64,000 nucleotides of DNA from Ascarosepion bandense. Lineage: Eukaryota; Mollusca; Cephalopoda; Sepiida; Sepiidae. A program made the translations under genes and the position numbers. Numbering within the stretch: position 1 is the stretch's first letter; each line of letters opens with the position of its first letter. Positions 34,243 through 44,747 of the stretch are shown piece by piece. The stretch is taken from NCBI GenBank assembly GCA_037127315.1, contig JBBBDQ010000350.1, positions 3,448,501-3,512,500 of the forward strand. The letters are read 5' to 3'. Below the pieces are notes generated by a model. That model ran no database searches, was not told the origin of the DNA, and was given only the letters and a program-made list of their open reading frames with translations.

Positions 34243-35050
34243 CACAGAATAGATTAATAGCTTTAAAGAAGATAGACGTCATAAGTATCCCAACCCGGGA
34301 AACTTTTCGGCCAACTCTTGTCAAGGGCTACGTTGGCTTTATTCCAAAGAGTCAAAAGTAGAGGACAAAAAACAATGGAAAACTTACAATACTGGGAGAA
34401 GATGGAACCCGATTAAAAATAATATAATAGTATAATATTTCTGACTCCTTTTCAGGTTTTCTAGTTTCGTGAGAAACTTAGAATTTTGCTCCAGAGACAA
34501 GTCTGAGGTTGGAGACGCAGGTTATACAACAAGTCTCCGCTAATATACGTTCGGGTAGCCCTCTCAGATCAATAAGAACAACTCGAACTGTTCTGGATTC
34601 AGCAATCGGCCAACACCTGCTGGACAACCAGGCATGTGCCTCTTCGTATCAGGACAACTGGTTCACTGTCTTGCACATCGCTCGAACGGCATATCATCTT
34701 CGTGTTTTAGAGGGTATTTGCCTTAAACTCCAGCAGCCGAGCCTGTGCAGGCGGAAAGAGCGTTTCCTACGCTCCTTACAATTACTGGAGGGATTGTGAG
34801 TGTGACAATTTTTCTTTTTTTATTTCACTCTTGTGAAATTGTATGTTTACACCCTCTAACATTTTAATATTTATTGAATAAAGTTTATTTTTAATCGGGT
34901 TCCATCTTCCCCCAGTATTGTAAGTTTTCCATTGTTTTTTGTCCTCTACTTTTAACCCTTTGTAATAAAGCCAACGTAGCCCTTGACAAGTGTTGGCCGA
35001 AATGTTCCTCGGGTTGGGATAATTATGACGTCTATCTTGTTTATATATAT
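34243..35050 (+). mobile_element. Penelope-like element remnant flanked by inverted repeats
   Basis: Arms of about 165-180 bp (34243-34422 and 34886-35048; shared GATAGACGTCATAA, CCCAACCC, GTCAAGGGCTACGTTGGCTT and GGTTCCATCTTC) enclose a short coding remnant. Between them lies a 96-codon open frame whose second half matches the C-terminal tail of Penelope-like GIY-YIG proteins. Inverted flanks around a Penelope core are typical of tandem/inverted copies of these elements. Confidence 0.7.
34509..34799 (+). pseudogene. Penelope-like polyprotein C-terminal fragment
   Basis: Residues from about 38 read SAIGQHLLDNQACASSYQDN, then WFTVLHIARTAYHLRVLEGI and QPSLCRRKERFLRSLQL. The pattern S-A-I-x-x-HL ... 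F-x-x-L-x-x-A-x-x-x-Y-x-L-x-V-L-E ... P-x-LC-x-x-K is the end of the GIY-YIG endonuclease domain of Penelope-like retroelements. Start methionine is arbitrary; reverse transcriptase part absent. Confidence 0.65.
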
Positions 35051-35059
35051 AATTTGGAA

Positions 35060-35180
35060 ACTAGTTATTTCGCGACCTCGGTCTCTATCTTTGGGTGTCT
35101 TCAGGCGATTTACTATAATTTTTCAAACGATCACGTAACAGGAATCTTTTATGAACGCGCAATTTTCAATATTAGGAGAC
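35060..35180 (-). repeat. Penelope-type 3' motif
   Basis: On - CGCCTGAAGACACCCAAAGA ... GGTCGCGAAATAACTAG. A CTGAAGA...GAAA motif lies just downstream of the GIY-YIG remnant at 35190-36060, as at 51130-51200. Confidence 0.55.
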
Positions 35181-35189
35181 GTTACTTAA

Positions 35190-36060
35190 AAGTCTTGGAA
35201 CACTTTCATTTATGATTATTTAATCCTAATAGGTATTTATTGGTATGGTTACACTTGGACATAAATTCTGTCCTTTCATTTAGTAATTCATTTTTGTCTG
35301 GGAACAACATAATAGCCAATATTTCCTCCTGGCATTATCTGCATACTTTATCACCACTATAATGTTTGTCTATTTTTACTATGCTCCAAGTTATGGCGGA
35401 GTCTTTTCCATACTTTAATTTTAGCTTCCACACGTGGCTAGCCAGTTTTGTACAATTTTTTTAGGTTATCCAGTTTAAATGTAGACTTATGGTTATTCCA
35501 TCTGACTTTAAAACTGTCTTAGGTAGATCCTAAGTATGTTTTGCTTTGATCATTCATGTCATGTACTTTTACTTTGTAGATAATCCCTTTTGTATTACAA
35601 CGTCCATTAAATGGACATTTACTTTTGTCCCGACAGTTACATTTCTTGATAATAATGTTGTTTTGTACGTTTGTTTGTTTTTTTTTTAAATTTTTGGCGT
35701 TTTTTTTTTGTATGTAATTTTCTAAATTACTATTGCAGCTATAAGTCAGTTTGATTGAATTCCTATCGAAAATTTTGATTAATTCTGAGCTTTTTGGAAA
35801 GTGTTTATTGATCAGTTTTGAAAATATTTGTTCTATTTTGGTGTTTACTTCTAAGTTAAATGGTTGGTTGAACCAGATAATGTTTCGATTTTTATTATTC
35901 TTTTTTATTTGTCTGCTTGGTTCAATTCTATCGATCTTACCTCTTGGCCGTGTGGTAATGTCGGTGTCACTCTGCCGGGTTTTTATAGCACTTTCATCTT
36001 TTCTCTCGTAATGTTTGTGTTTGGAAGGTTTGGCTTTTTTCAGTGCTTGTTATAATTTCA
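35190..36060 (-). pseudogene. Penelope-like element GIY-YIG region, broken
   Basis: On - the frame reads KCNCRDKSKCPFNGRCNTKG, IIYKVKVHDMNDQSKTYLGS, a stop, DSFKVRWNNHKSTFKLDNLK, then W-rich KVWKRLRHNLEHSKNR and FPDKNELLNERTEFMSKCNH. The CP-x-x-G-x-C zinc-like motif, Y-x-G and FK-x-R-x-x-x-H are landmarks of Penelope-like endonuclease domains. Several stops and frameshifts. Confidence 0.75.
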
Positions 36061-36500
36061 ATCTCAGTTAGTCAGTCCGATCTTTAAGGGTTCTTAAATA
36101 TATCTCCTCAACTGCGGCTCTGACGTCTAAGTGCAAGACTCACCTGATGATGGTTGCATATTTGAGCAGTTCTCCGCACTGCTTCATCAGACTTGTTGTT
36201 TCTCCTCAACAGCTTAAAATAGAATGATATATTTCAGTATCTGCGCATATGGATCCACGCAGCTTTCGGCCTTGTGCTACATCTACGCTGCGATTAGAAA
36301 ATCACCATATGGATCCGCGCAGATCTTCCGGTTGAAAAACAATTTAAAAGAAACATACATATATTAACCAATCAGAGAACAGAAAAATATATTTGAAAGT
36401 GATCCACTTTTGTCCTCCAAAATTATTTAAGTACTCATGATTTTGATTCTTATCTTCAAAGGGACCTTTGGCCGTTTTGCATTTGTTACCCTCTCACCCT
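36061..36500. other. Unassigned spacer with small inverted motifs
   Basis: 36120-36190 has CTGATGATGGTTGC and a CGCACTGCTTCATCAG inverted partner. 36240-36330 repeats CATATGGATCC(A/G)CGCAG twice. A scrap (CTTTCGGCC(T/C)TGTGC(T/C)ACATCTA) recurs at 37785. Confidence 0.5.
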
Positions 36501-36501
36501 T

Positions 36502-36590
36502 TCTTCTTCTTCTTCTTCTTCTTCTTCTTCTTCTTCTTCTTCTTCTTCTTCTTCTTCTTCTTCTTCTTCTTCACCACCACCACAACCACC
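36502..36590. repeat. (TTC)n / (CAC)n trinucleotide array
   Basis: 73 bp of TTC followed by CAC/ACC triplets; poly-Lys and poly-Glu frames on - are artefacts. Confidence 0.97.
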
Positions 36591-37060
36591 ACCACTATTT
36601 TCGTCTGAGCTGACTGTGTTGTACATCGGGATTGATAGACCGTGTGTGTTGAAACCAAAATAATACATGTAGGACAGGCAATAGACACGTGTTAGTTTAA
36701 CATTAAGTTAATATTAAGTTTACCACTAAGTATATACAGATATTAGGAAGTGGGAGGTTGCAGAGTAACCCGAAGTCTTAGAGTGCTGTAAGAGTATAGA
36801 TATATAACAGATTGTTTGAAGACGGTATGATCCCGTGCATACGGCATTATCTCTTAATATTAACCTAAATGTATTCAAAATGGAAACGTATCAATCTGGA
36901 ATTTCTTGGAAATTCTTAAATCACCATAGTGAAAAAATATTGCATATCATGAACAGTGAGCACGTTTCCGTATCTATAATACTATCGCGCCAATTAAATT
37001 CTTACAAACTGCAAATTCTCGTGAATTGCTTATTTAAAAATGCAATTTGTTTCATTTCAC
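36591..37060. other. Unassigned spacer
   Basis: No recognised gene. Confidence 0.45.
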
Positions 37061-37134
37061 CGTCAGGGCATGTCGCAACGTCAGGGCATGTCGCACCGTC
37101 AGGGCATGTCGCAACGTCAGGGCATGTCACACCA
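37061..37134 (+). repeat. 18-bp minisatellite, four copies
   Basis: Unit GTCAGGGCATGTCGCA(A/C)C repeated four times with alternation of the A/C variant, so the true period may be 36 bp. Confidence 0.95.
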
Positions 37135-37688
37135 AATATCTTTAAAATCCAAAGTTTTTTTTTCCCAAACACTTGCAGATAAACTTGAACACGACATTTT
37201 ATTTCCCCCTGTTACTTCGTCAATTCCCCTATCATTCTGCATTCGGCCTCCGGGCGACCTAGTACCCGACTATCTTGTCGATCTGGTGTGATACCGAGTG
37301 CAAATTTTATTCTGGCAGGGTACAAACAATATGCTTAAATTAATGCAAAATTATAAGAAAGCAGATCATGGGAGATAATTAAAAATATATTAATCTAAAG
37401 TTATCTCCCATGTATTGATAAAAAAAAACTGATTATGAAGCTTCTGAAAATTAGAAAAAGGAATTTAAATTCTCATTTGGTTAGATGAACATGTTTGGTT
37501 ACATAAATTATCAGAATCTCTATTTATTCTAACGAAACAAATACAATTTCTAAATCTAATTTTAATGGATTGAAATAAATAAGTCAAGAGATTTTTAATT
37601 TGAAAAAAAAAAAAAGAAATGTTTATTCATTTCTGAAATTAAATAATTTCTGAAATTAAATAATTTTTCAAATTTCTGAAATGTATAC
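37135..37688. other. Unassigned spacer
   Basis: Contains an inverted pair AGATAACTTTAGATTAATAT / ATGGGAGATAATT (about 37365-37415) and nested repeats AATTTCTGAAATTAAATAAT at 37630-37685. No gene. Confidence 0.5.
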
Positions 37689-37830
37689 TTGACACTAGGG
37701 CACCTCGAAGTGGTGTAATAGCGAGTTTGTCTCGATAGAACCGATTACAGCTGAGTAGTGAGTTCGATCCTCTCTTGGTGCTCCATACTTTCGGCCCTGT
37801 GCCACATCTAAGCTGCGCTTAAAAAATCAG
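37689..37830 (+). mobile_element. Third tRNA-derived SINE family, single copy
   Basis: GGGCACCTCGAAGTGGTGTA, GCGAGTTTGTCTCGATAGAACC and B box GAGTTCGATCCTC, with closing GGTGCTCC, fit a tRNA-like fold of about 85 nt. The following ..TTTCGGCCCTGTGCCACATC also occurs at 36268, supporting a dispersed family. No acceptor-stem integrity, so not a functional tRNA gene. Confidence 0.55.
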
Positions 37831-38327
37831 TATACTTGAAACTGGATTGAAATTGTGCCTGTTTGCGTTTTTCCATTTATAAAACGATTTGGATTGAATA
37901 AAAGAGAGTACTAAAACTTTAAAAGTTTGATTAAGTAGCTTTCGGAGATGTATGGGCCTCGGCTATGTTTGTCAAATTGGCCTTGTGCCAAACACGACCG
38001 AAGTCACCACAATTTAAAATATCAGAAGTTTGAATGATTGGTTGGAAAAATGAAAGTTTTGTTTGTGAAATAAGTAGAATTTTATTAATAGAACTGAATA
38101 ACAAATTTGTAAGAAGTAAAATAGTCAAATAGAAAATGCACATAGTTCATTGTTCAAAGAGAAATGTAAGTAAGAGTTCATAGTTGATGGTAGAAGAAGG
38201 CGTGTATGTAAAAAGATTAAAAACGTTGTTAATAAAAAGTCTGTTCTTTTCCTTTTTATGGCCGGAGAAAAAGTGAGAAGGAAAGTCAAGGTAATTATGG
38301 AGATTGTACTTATCGGAGTTCGTTGAT
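37831..38327. other. Unassigned spacer
   Basis: Nothing recognised. Confidence 0.45.
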
Positions 38328-38355
38328 GGCGTCGTCGTCGTCGTCGTCGTCGTCG

Positions 38356-38441
<86 letters not shown>

Positions 38442-38442
38442 T
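38328..38442. repeat. (CGT)n(CAT)n(GTT)n trinucleotide array
   Basis: Three adjacent pure trinucleotide tracts. The poly-Met/poly-Thr frame on - is an artefact. Confidence 0.97.
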
Positions 38443-38884
38443 CCTTTCCTTCTTTTTAGTATTGGTTGAGTCTGCGACGGATCTGTCCGTCGGTTCTTTG
38501 GCCTCTTTGATCTCCGCGCCTTTCTGACTGACTTGACCGGTCACGGAACGTGGTTAAATAGTGTATTATCGTCATGTGACTGATTCCAACAGCATACTCA
38601 CTTTTTAGGTGTTAAGACAAATTAATTGGCGTCATAATTCAATTTGCTATTTCCTATCCAATCAGAATCCAGAATCTTAGTTTTCACACTGACTTGTGAA
38701 ATTTGCCTTTGTCTGGGTTTTTCCAAAAGGTTTTTAATCGTTTTGATCTTTTTTGCGGGTGTACAATTTTACTTTTTGTGTTTTTTAGTTAATTGTTGGG
38801 TGTTATAGGATTTGTATCCTATAGAGATAATTTGTCTCTTCCAATTTTGCTTAAATCAATAAAATAATTTAAGCCACTGTAGAG
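38443..38884. other. Unassigned spacer
   Basis: No gene; a short inverted pair ATAGGATTTGTATCCTAT lies at 38806-38823. Confidence 0.5.
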
Positions 38885-39290
38885 GCGATGTTGATCTATA
38901 GTGCAGCTGGCTGGACATTAACTAACACACTAAAGTCTGAACTTGATGGATTCTTCACTCGGATGCTAAGAGCTATACTTAAAATCTTTTGGAGAAAACA
39001 TTAAATTCTACAATCTTACTCGAATGCATAATGTGAAAATTTTGTGGGACACTGCTGGTGAACAAAACAAGAACTCGCGAGTGGTCTACTGTTCTGGACA
39101 CTGAGCTATGGAGTAAGACGATTTGACCGCCTAGCAACCATCTACATTGACCAAATACGTTACGACACAAAATATCTCCCTAATGACCTTCCGACCTTTA
39201 TGCAGAACTGTGATGGTTGGCGTAGTAGGCTCATGAATGTCAAATCTAAATAGGGCGAATACTCTGATGGATTGTATCCCGAGTTGTAGA
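38885..39290 (+). pseudogene. LINE post-RT C-terminal fragment
   Basis: Frames give LYSAAGWTLTNTLKSELDGF, FTRMLRAILKI and LTRMHNVKILWDTAGEQNKN, matching the Y-x-x-E-x-W-x-x-x-x-x-x-x-x-x-L-x-x-F-x-x-R-x-L-R segment that follows non-LTR reverse transcriptases. Frameshifts and stops. It is a different subfamily from the 26690 fragment. Confidence 0.65.
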
Positions 39291-39789
39291 AATTACAATA
39301 ATAAAGAATTTAGAATATGTAATAGACTTTGATAAAATCTTTTAACTTGACAGGAAAGCCATTATTGCGAACGTGGATTTCTTTAGAGAGTTCTTTTTTC
39401 CGTTACCCCGCTAAAATAGTTCTTAGTGTTGTTGTGCTGCTTCGTTTTGGTATAATTAGAAGATAACACAAACTTGAATTCTCTTCACTGTGGGATGCTA
39501 GTAGTAAACAAGCCTATCCCTTCTGGACTCTAGTGGTCAACTGACTAGCGTCTTCCTTTTTTCAAATCTCCTACACAAAGCTACTGTCCTTAACTCCTAC
39601 TTCTTACTCCTACTATAACTCCTACTCCTACCAAAAGAAACGGTTCCTTATTTTGCCGCCCAATTTTGAATTCTTGGCGTCAGTATGTCTACCTTTTTCT
39701 ATTTTTAGAACACTCGCCATTTTATAAAACAAAACAGTGTCATTGTTTTTACATTTTTTGAACTGTTGTTCTCCTCTTTATTGACATAT
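39291..39789. other. Unassigned spacer
   Basis: No gene; ACTCCTACT-type short repeats at 39595-39630. Confidence 0.45.
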
Positions 39790-39950
39790 TTACGATGTTT
39801 CTGTTGTCCTACGCTCTGATTTTCTTCAGGTGCTAGAAATTTTGCACCGAATTCTTTATTTCGATCACAGGGTTCATCATTCTCATTCCATGAGCTTACG
39901 ACGACCGAAACGTCGTAAACATAGCAATAATAATGAGGAATACGGTCCGA
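39790..39950 (+). repeat. Half-copy of the 21030 palindrome
   Basis: TTCTTCAGGTGCTAGAAATTTTGCACCGAA, then GACCGAAACGTCGTAAACAT followed by 'AATAATGAGGA', match one arm of 21030-21535 with an internal deletion. Confidence 0.65.
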
Positions 39951-39957
39951 ACAATGC

Positions 39958-40240
39958 CAGTCAGTTTAGTGCCATACGTCATACACACTTGGGCAAAAGA
40001 AATATGGCTGACTTGGTAGAAAATTTTTCCCCCAGTAAGTTGATATTATTTATGCGGTTTACTGGTTGTCAATCAAGGCTATAAGAACCCAATCTGTCCT
40101 GCTATTTAACCCATACGGATTCACACCTTTCCCAATGGTATTTGCCTGCATGTAAATGCAACGAATTCAACTGGAATTTGAACTCGGCTCTCCGATTTAT
40201 CGGTGTGAGCTGATATCCACTGCACCACAACGCACATCTG
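39958..40240 (-). mobile_element. SINE-A copy
   Basis: On -: head GATGTGCGTTGTGGTGCAGT then GGATATCAGCTC, B box GAGTTCAAATTCC, shortened body and tail ACTGACTGGC. More diverged than other copies. Confidence 0.85.
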
Positions 40241-40557
40241 AAAAATGTATGTAATATAAATACTACCTCATCTCAGAAGTATTTATGTAAAATAAATTGA
40301 TTCAAGGGAGATAACTATTTCATTTTGCTTCTTTGTGAAGTTTCATGAATGTTTAGATTTTAAATGTAAACATCTAATATCTTAATTATGTACACAGAGA
40401 AACAAACTAAGTTACAGAAAAAAATAAAAATTAAAAATAACTGCGACTTTAAAATTATACGGAAATATTTCCACACTGTATATTTGTAACAATATAATAA
40501 AAAATTATATATCACAAAGGTTAAGATAATCGATCATAAACTGGCGTCTCGACGTCA

Positions 40558-41345
40558 GTCATTTTCCCACCGACCTGAGGTGGATTCCCTCTGTCTTTTC
40601 TAGAAATATTTTCATTGCAATTGTTCTGATCAGTTTTCCTTCTTAGTGCGTCAACTTTATGAATTTAAGTGTGATACTAGATTGGCAACTACACTATCGG
40701 CCATAATTATTAGGCCACTCCAGGTTTTTTTAAATGATGTATTTCATACTATTTATTGCCAAGTGGATAATTCTAAATGAAAATAGAATAGTTCTTTTGT
40801 TAATACTGCACAATAACATGTGCATCAAATGAACTGTCCTGGTGTCCAGTTTTTGTGTTTTCTTCCCCCATTCTAGTCTCTTCTTATTGGTTGGTCGAAG
40901 CAAAGGCTTCCTGGCTGCCTTGTAAAATTTTGCAAAATAATAATAACAAAGGAACCATTCTATTTTCATTTAGAATTATCCACTTGGTAATAAATACTGT
41001 AAATAGTATGAAATAAAAAAAAAAACTGGGGTGGCCTAATAATTATGGCCGGTAGTGTAGGTTTCACTGTTTTACTGTTGAACTAGCTAAATGCAACCGT
41101 CAGTTCTATTCTAATAGTTTCTTTCTTTTCTTGCACTTCTCACTTGTGGAGTTCCCTTCTGATTTCTTGTATCCTTGACTCCTACAACCTTAAAAAATTT
41201 AAATGCATGCCAGTCACCCTTTTCTGTCTTCTTGAATCATGTTCTTCTATTCTTCTAAGGTCTTCTCATTCGCTTTCACTCATAGAAAACAATTGCGTCT
41301 TAGTGGCATTAACACCTTGTTTAGGGGTGAAATGATTACCCTCAC
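40558..41345 (+). mobile_element. LINE 3' part split by a MITE
   Basis: Before the insertion: GGTGGATTCCCTCTGTCTTT ... GATACTAGATTGGCAACTA. After it: GGTTTCACTGTTTTACTGTT ... TTGCACTTCTCACTTGTGGA and the 3' UTR GCGTCTTAGTGGCATTAACA ... AGGGGTGAAATGATTA. It is the same family as 30598 and 54370; coding frame lost. Confidence 0.8.
40692..41057. mobile_element. Tc1/mariner MITE, 366 bp, inserted in the LINE
   Basis: Terminal inverted repeats of about 115 bp starting CACTA(T/C)CGGCCATAATTATT, flanked by TA on both sides. The other LINE copies read ..GGCAACTAGGT.. continuously, so the empty site is known: insertion at its TA. The internal region has no transposase. Confidence 0.92.
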
Positions 41346-41845
41346 CTCCCCAAAACAATAAAAAACAGCAATATTAACCCTTTGAATAGAGCTGTGTGAA
41401 AGTGGATATACCGTTATAGTGTACCACTATCATTCGTACCTACACACTTTCATACATTCATGCATCACACCACTTTGTCAGACAGTGATTGGTTAATCAT
41501 TAGCCGATCATGTCGTTAGCACGTAAAACTAAATTTTCCCGCGCAGTCAAGCTGGACTATTTAAGCAGCTTCTTCAGTTAGATCCCCGACTGCGGCCAGC
41601 AGTTGTGGGGACATTTGTCATAATCTTTCCTAACTCACAAACCCGCACCCGACTGCAGGTAGCAGTCGGCGGCGCGCGGAATTATCTCTCATATATACTT
41701 ATGTATGCATAGATACACATACCCACATGCAACTTCATTGGGACCCCAACGGCAGAAGGCAATTGTGGGAACATGTGACAACCTCCAATATATACTTTCA
41801 AAATTTCTTCTAAATTAAATCACTGGTGCCCCCTAGATGTTAATT
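41346..41845. other. Unassigned region, LTR-like features
   Basis: 41460-41700: TATTTAAGCAGC TATA-like box, then GACTGC(G/A)G(G/C)(C/T)AGCAGT repeated three times and the GC-rich GGCGGCGCGCGG. A decayed LTR or promoter of an element is possible; no partner found. Confidence 0.4.
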
Positions 41846-41955
41846 TGCACGAGACACTAGATTGGCAACTAGGTCCCACCCTCTTACAGTGAAACCGATG
41901 AAATGTAACCGCAATTTCTACTCCAACAGCTTCTTTCCTCGCACTTCTTTCCCGC
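41846..41955 (+). mobile_element. LINE scrap
   Basis: CGAGACACTAGATTGGCAAC then TAGGTCCCACCCTCTTACAG ... CTCCAACAGCTTCTTTCCTC is a piece of the family at 55545. Confidence 0.75.
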
Positions 41956-41989
41956 TTGTGTATGTGTCTGTTTATCTGCCTGCATGTCT

Positions 41990-42180
41990 GTATTTTTTCA
42001 GCTCTTTTATTTTAGTTTTTGCTTCGGGTTTGGCTCTAAGTAGGTAAAGTTGTAGTTCTTAGTCTTAGCCATGATATCATTTACTCAGAGGACTTATTTA
42101 GCCTTTATTTAGCCTTTAAAATTCAGTTTACGACGAAAAAATCTTATTTGATATCGATACCAGGAAATCAAAATTTGACG
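41990..42180 (-). mobile_element. RTE-like repeat scrap, reverse
   Basis: Reverse complement of the middle of the 42596 copy (GGTTTGGCTCTAAGTAGGTA; GTCTTAGCCATGATATCATT; GAAATCAAAATTTGACGTAC). Confidence 0.75.
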
Positions 42181-42595
42181 TACATCCATTATTTCTTTAT
42201 AGCAACTCCCAGATTGTCATTTAAGCAGCAAAGAAACCCAAACTTGCATCCTTTATGCTTCAATGAACCCTTTTCGTGTCAGCTGCCTTATCGATTTAGC
42301 CGTGAACGACAATTGTCAAGAGTTCTCCAACTTTAAGCTGATAACTATATTGCTCACTTCTTTCAATGAAAACACGCGGCCTTCTTTGTCTAATTGGATT
42401 CATTTTAATAGAAGGTGAACATTTTAGACAAAGCATTGTTGGTTAATATTATTCGGCAGCTAATATTTTTCATCTGAATTTCTGCTGCTTTTTATCGCGA
42501 AAAATTAACATAATTTTCACATTTTTATTGTTTCGTTCTTAACATTTTACCCGGTGTACTTCCTGGCTTTTCTCAAATGTATGTCGCTTTTATTT

Positions 42596-42977
42596 GGTAA
42601 CTAGCAGTATAGCCCGGCATTGCTCGGGTGTAATGTAAAACTAATACATGTTCCCGGAGCTCAGACTCTTTGGACGTTGGCACGAAAGACTAAAAAGCAA
42701 TAGTTGTTTCCAGTTAAAGCGAAATCGTAGACTGAAAGAAAAATGAATGGATGTAAGTCAAATTTTGATTTCCTGGTATCGATATCAAATAAGATTTTTT
42801 CGTCGTAAACTGAATTTTGAAGGCTAAATAAGTCCTCTGAGTAAATGGTATCATGGCTAAGACTAAGAACTACAATTATAACTACTTAGAGCCAAACCCG
42901 ATGCAAAAACTCAAATAAAAGAGCTGAAAAAAATAGACATACAGGCAGATAAACAGATACACACACAAACATCTTGC

Positions 42978-43031
<54 letters not shown>

Positions 43032-43340
43032 CGATTTTCTGCACTATTGTAAGAACTGCAACCTTCAAACTTCTGAATATTGTTTCTTATGTCTTTGTCT
43101 ATGAGTGTATCAAATTTGATTAAAATCGGACCACTCCTTCTATAACCCGATGTTTTCGATGATCGATTTTCGATATTTATCTGGGGTACCTCGACACAAA
43201 ATCTAGCTAAGAACACTCGCAGACGCTTATAGTACAACTGTGTAAATTTTCAAGAAAATTGGTTCAGCCGTTTCGGTGTTTATAGGTAACAGACACACAC
43301 AGACAGACACACACACATACACGCACACACACACACAAAG
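42596..43340 (+). mobile_element. RTE-like 3' fragment, most complete copy
   Basis: TAACTAGCAGTATAGCCCGG, the CAGACTCTTTGGACGTTGGC segment shared with 8496, then the ATCAAATTTGATTAAAATCGG segment shared with 19768, and the end TTGGTTCAGCCGTTTCGGTG plus an imperfect (CA)n. It shows that the 8496 and 19768 copies are differently deleted forms of one element. A 50-bp (TA)n lies at 42982-43028. Confidence 0.8.
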
Positions 43341-44500
43341 TTCCATTTATAAATGAGTTTAGATAATTTAAACTCAGAACAACTGATTATTAAATGATGT
43401 ACATTTTTTGCTGATTTTGACGTCATTCTGGGTTCCTTTTTGTGTGTAAATCCCTGAATTTGTTTTGCTTATGCTAAGCCATCGAGAAAAAGCAACATAA
43501 GATTCACTATTATTTATTTATAATTCTGAACCTGTTAGTGAAATTTAATTTTTTAACAAGAAAAATGTTAACAAGTTGATGCCAAAAAGTATTATTGTTG
43601 ACTTATTAAAAATGACGCCTGATTTCATAAAATTGATTGCACAGAAAATTCGAGCCTACGCATACCTATACTTTTTATGAGCCAATAAAAAAAGAATATA
43701 CATTTATACATTCACCAATAAAATGCTCTGTCATAAGACAGTTGGCTCACTAAATTTTACATGCGTTGACGTTTGCAAATACAAAATTAATACAACCTCT
43801 TATTTATTAGCCAATCAGGAGTTAGAAAAAATATCTAAAAGTTGATCCGATTCTATTTTTTCACAATCGCATAAATACGCGTGATGTTTTCCTCTCCTCT
43901 TCAGAGAACTACAAGTTGTCTATCAGAGGCCAAGTCCAGATCCCCTGCATTTTTCTTACTCTCTGATTTCTTCCTCATCTACGGTCAACAAAGAAATGAA
44001 GAACATCTCAGAGAGCTACTAATCTACTGACTGACGCCAAGCCCAGATGATTGGCATTTTCACACTCCTTCACTGTCTTTTCCACACTGCAATAATTGAT
44101 TATTCCCTTTCCTCAATTACTTGTCGACAACAAAAATGAAAGCAGAACAAAAACAGCATTCCCGTTTTCATTCACACTCAGTGCAAAATTGTTCACCTAC
44201 TACAAGTGTACGCACTCACAGCGACACCAGATTTGTCTATTCTTCACTAATCTATTTCGTCTGACGTTAAGAAAACTGTGTAGCACTAACTTTGGTGCCA
44301 AAAAGAAAGGGAAGAAGGGAAGGAAGAAGAGAATAATAATTGAATTTTTCTTTCTTTCTTCTCTAGAGCTATGAGAGAGACATTTTTAGACCACACTACA
44401 TAGATAACGCTTTTTATGACTCTTGAATGCTGTTAAAGATTCTTATCGCAAAAAATCGGAAAAAGGTATTTTTCCTCTTTATGGGGGATTTTTTTTTATT
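43341..44500. other. Unassigned spacer
   Basis: AT-rich with a CATAAATACGCG TATA-like box at 43871-43882. No recognised gene. Confidence 0.4.
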
Positions 44501-44501
44501 C

Positions 44502-44747
44502 CAGTTGGATCCATTGTATTCACTTACGCGCAAATACCCTTGGGAAAGGTATTAATCCGTCTTTTCCTTCCAGTTATGGGTTAAATAACAGGACAGATTG
44601 GGTTCTATAGCCTTGGTCGGCAACCAGTCTACCGCAGAAAGCAATGGCAACCTACTGCGGGATAATATTCTGCCCAGTCAGTCATGTCTCTTTCGAGACA
44701 TGATCGCCCAAGCGTGTATCACGTATGGCACTTTAACTGACTGACAA
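44502..44747 (+). mobile_element. SINE-A, head-less copy
   Basis: Begins just after the B box (CAGTTGGATCCATTGTATTC), complete body, hairpin and GGCACTTTAACTGACTGAC tail. Confidence 0.88.

Noticed and set aside
36128..36190. CTGATGATGG ... CTTCATCAG as another hammerhead
   Set aside because: Core-like heptamer is present but no stem II followed by GAAA can be drawn; it is only a short inverted repeat.
36486..36688. Poly-Glu and poly-Lys frames
   Set aside because: Products of the (TTC)n array.
37689..37775. Functional tRNA gene
   Set aside because: A B box is present but acceptor-stem pairing and a clear anticodon loop are not; part of it is repeated elsewhere, so it is treated as a SINE.
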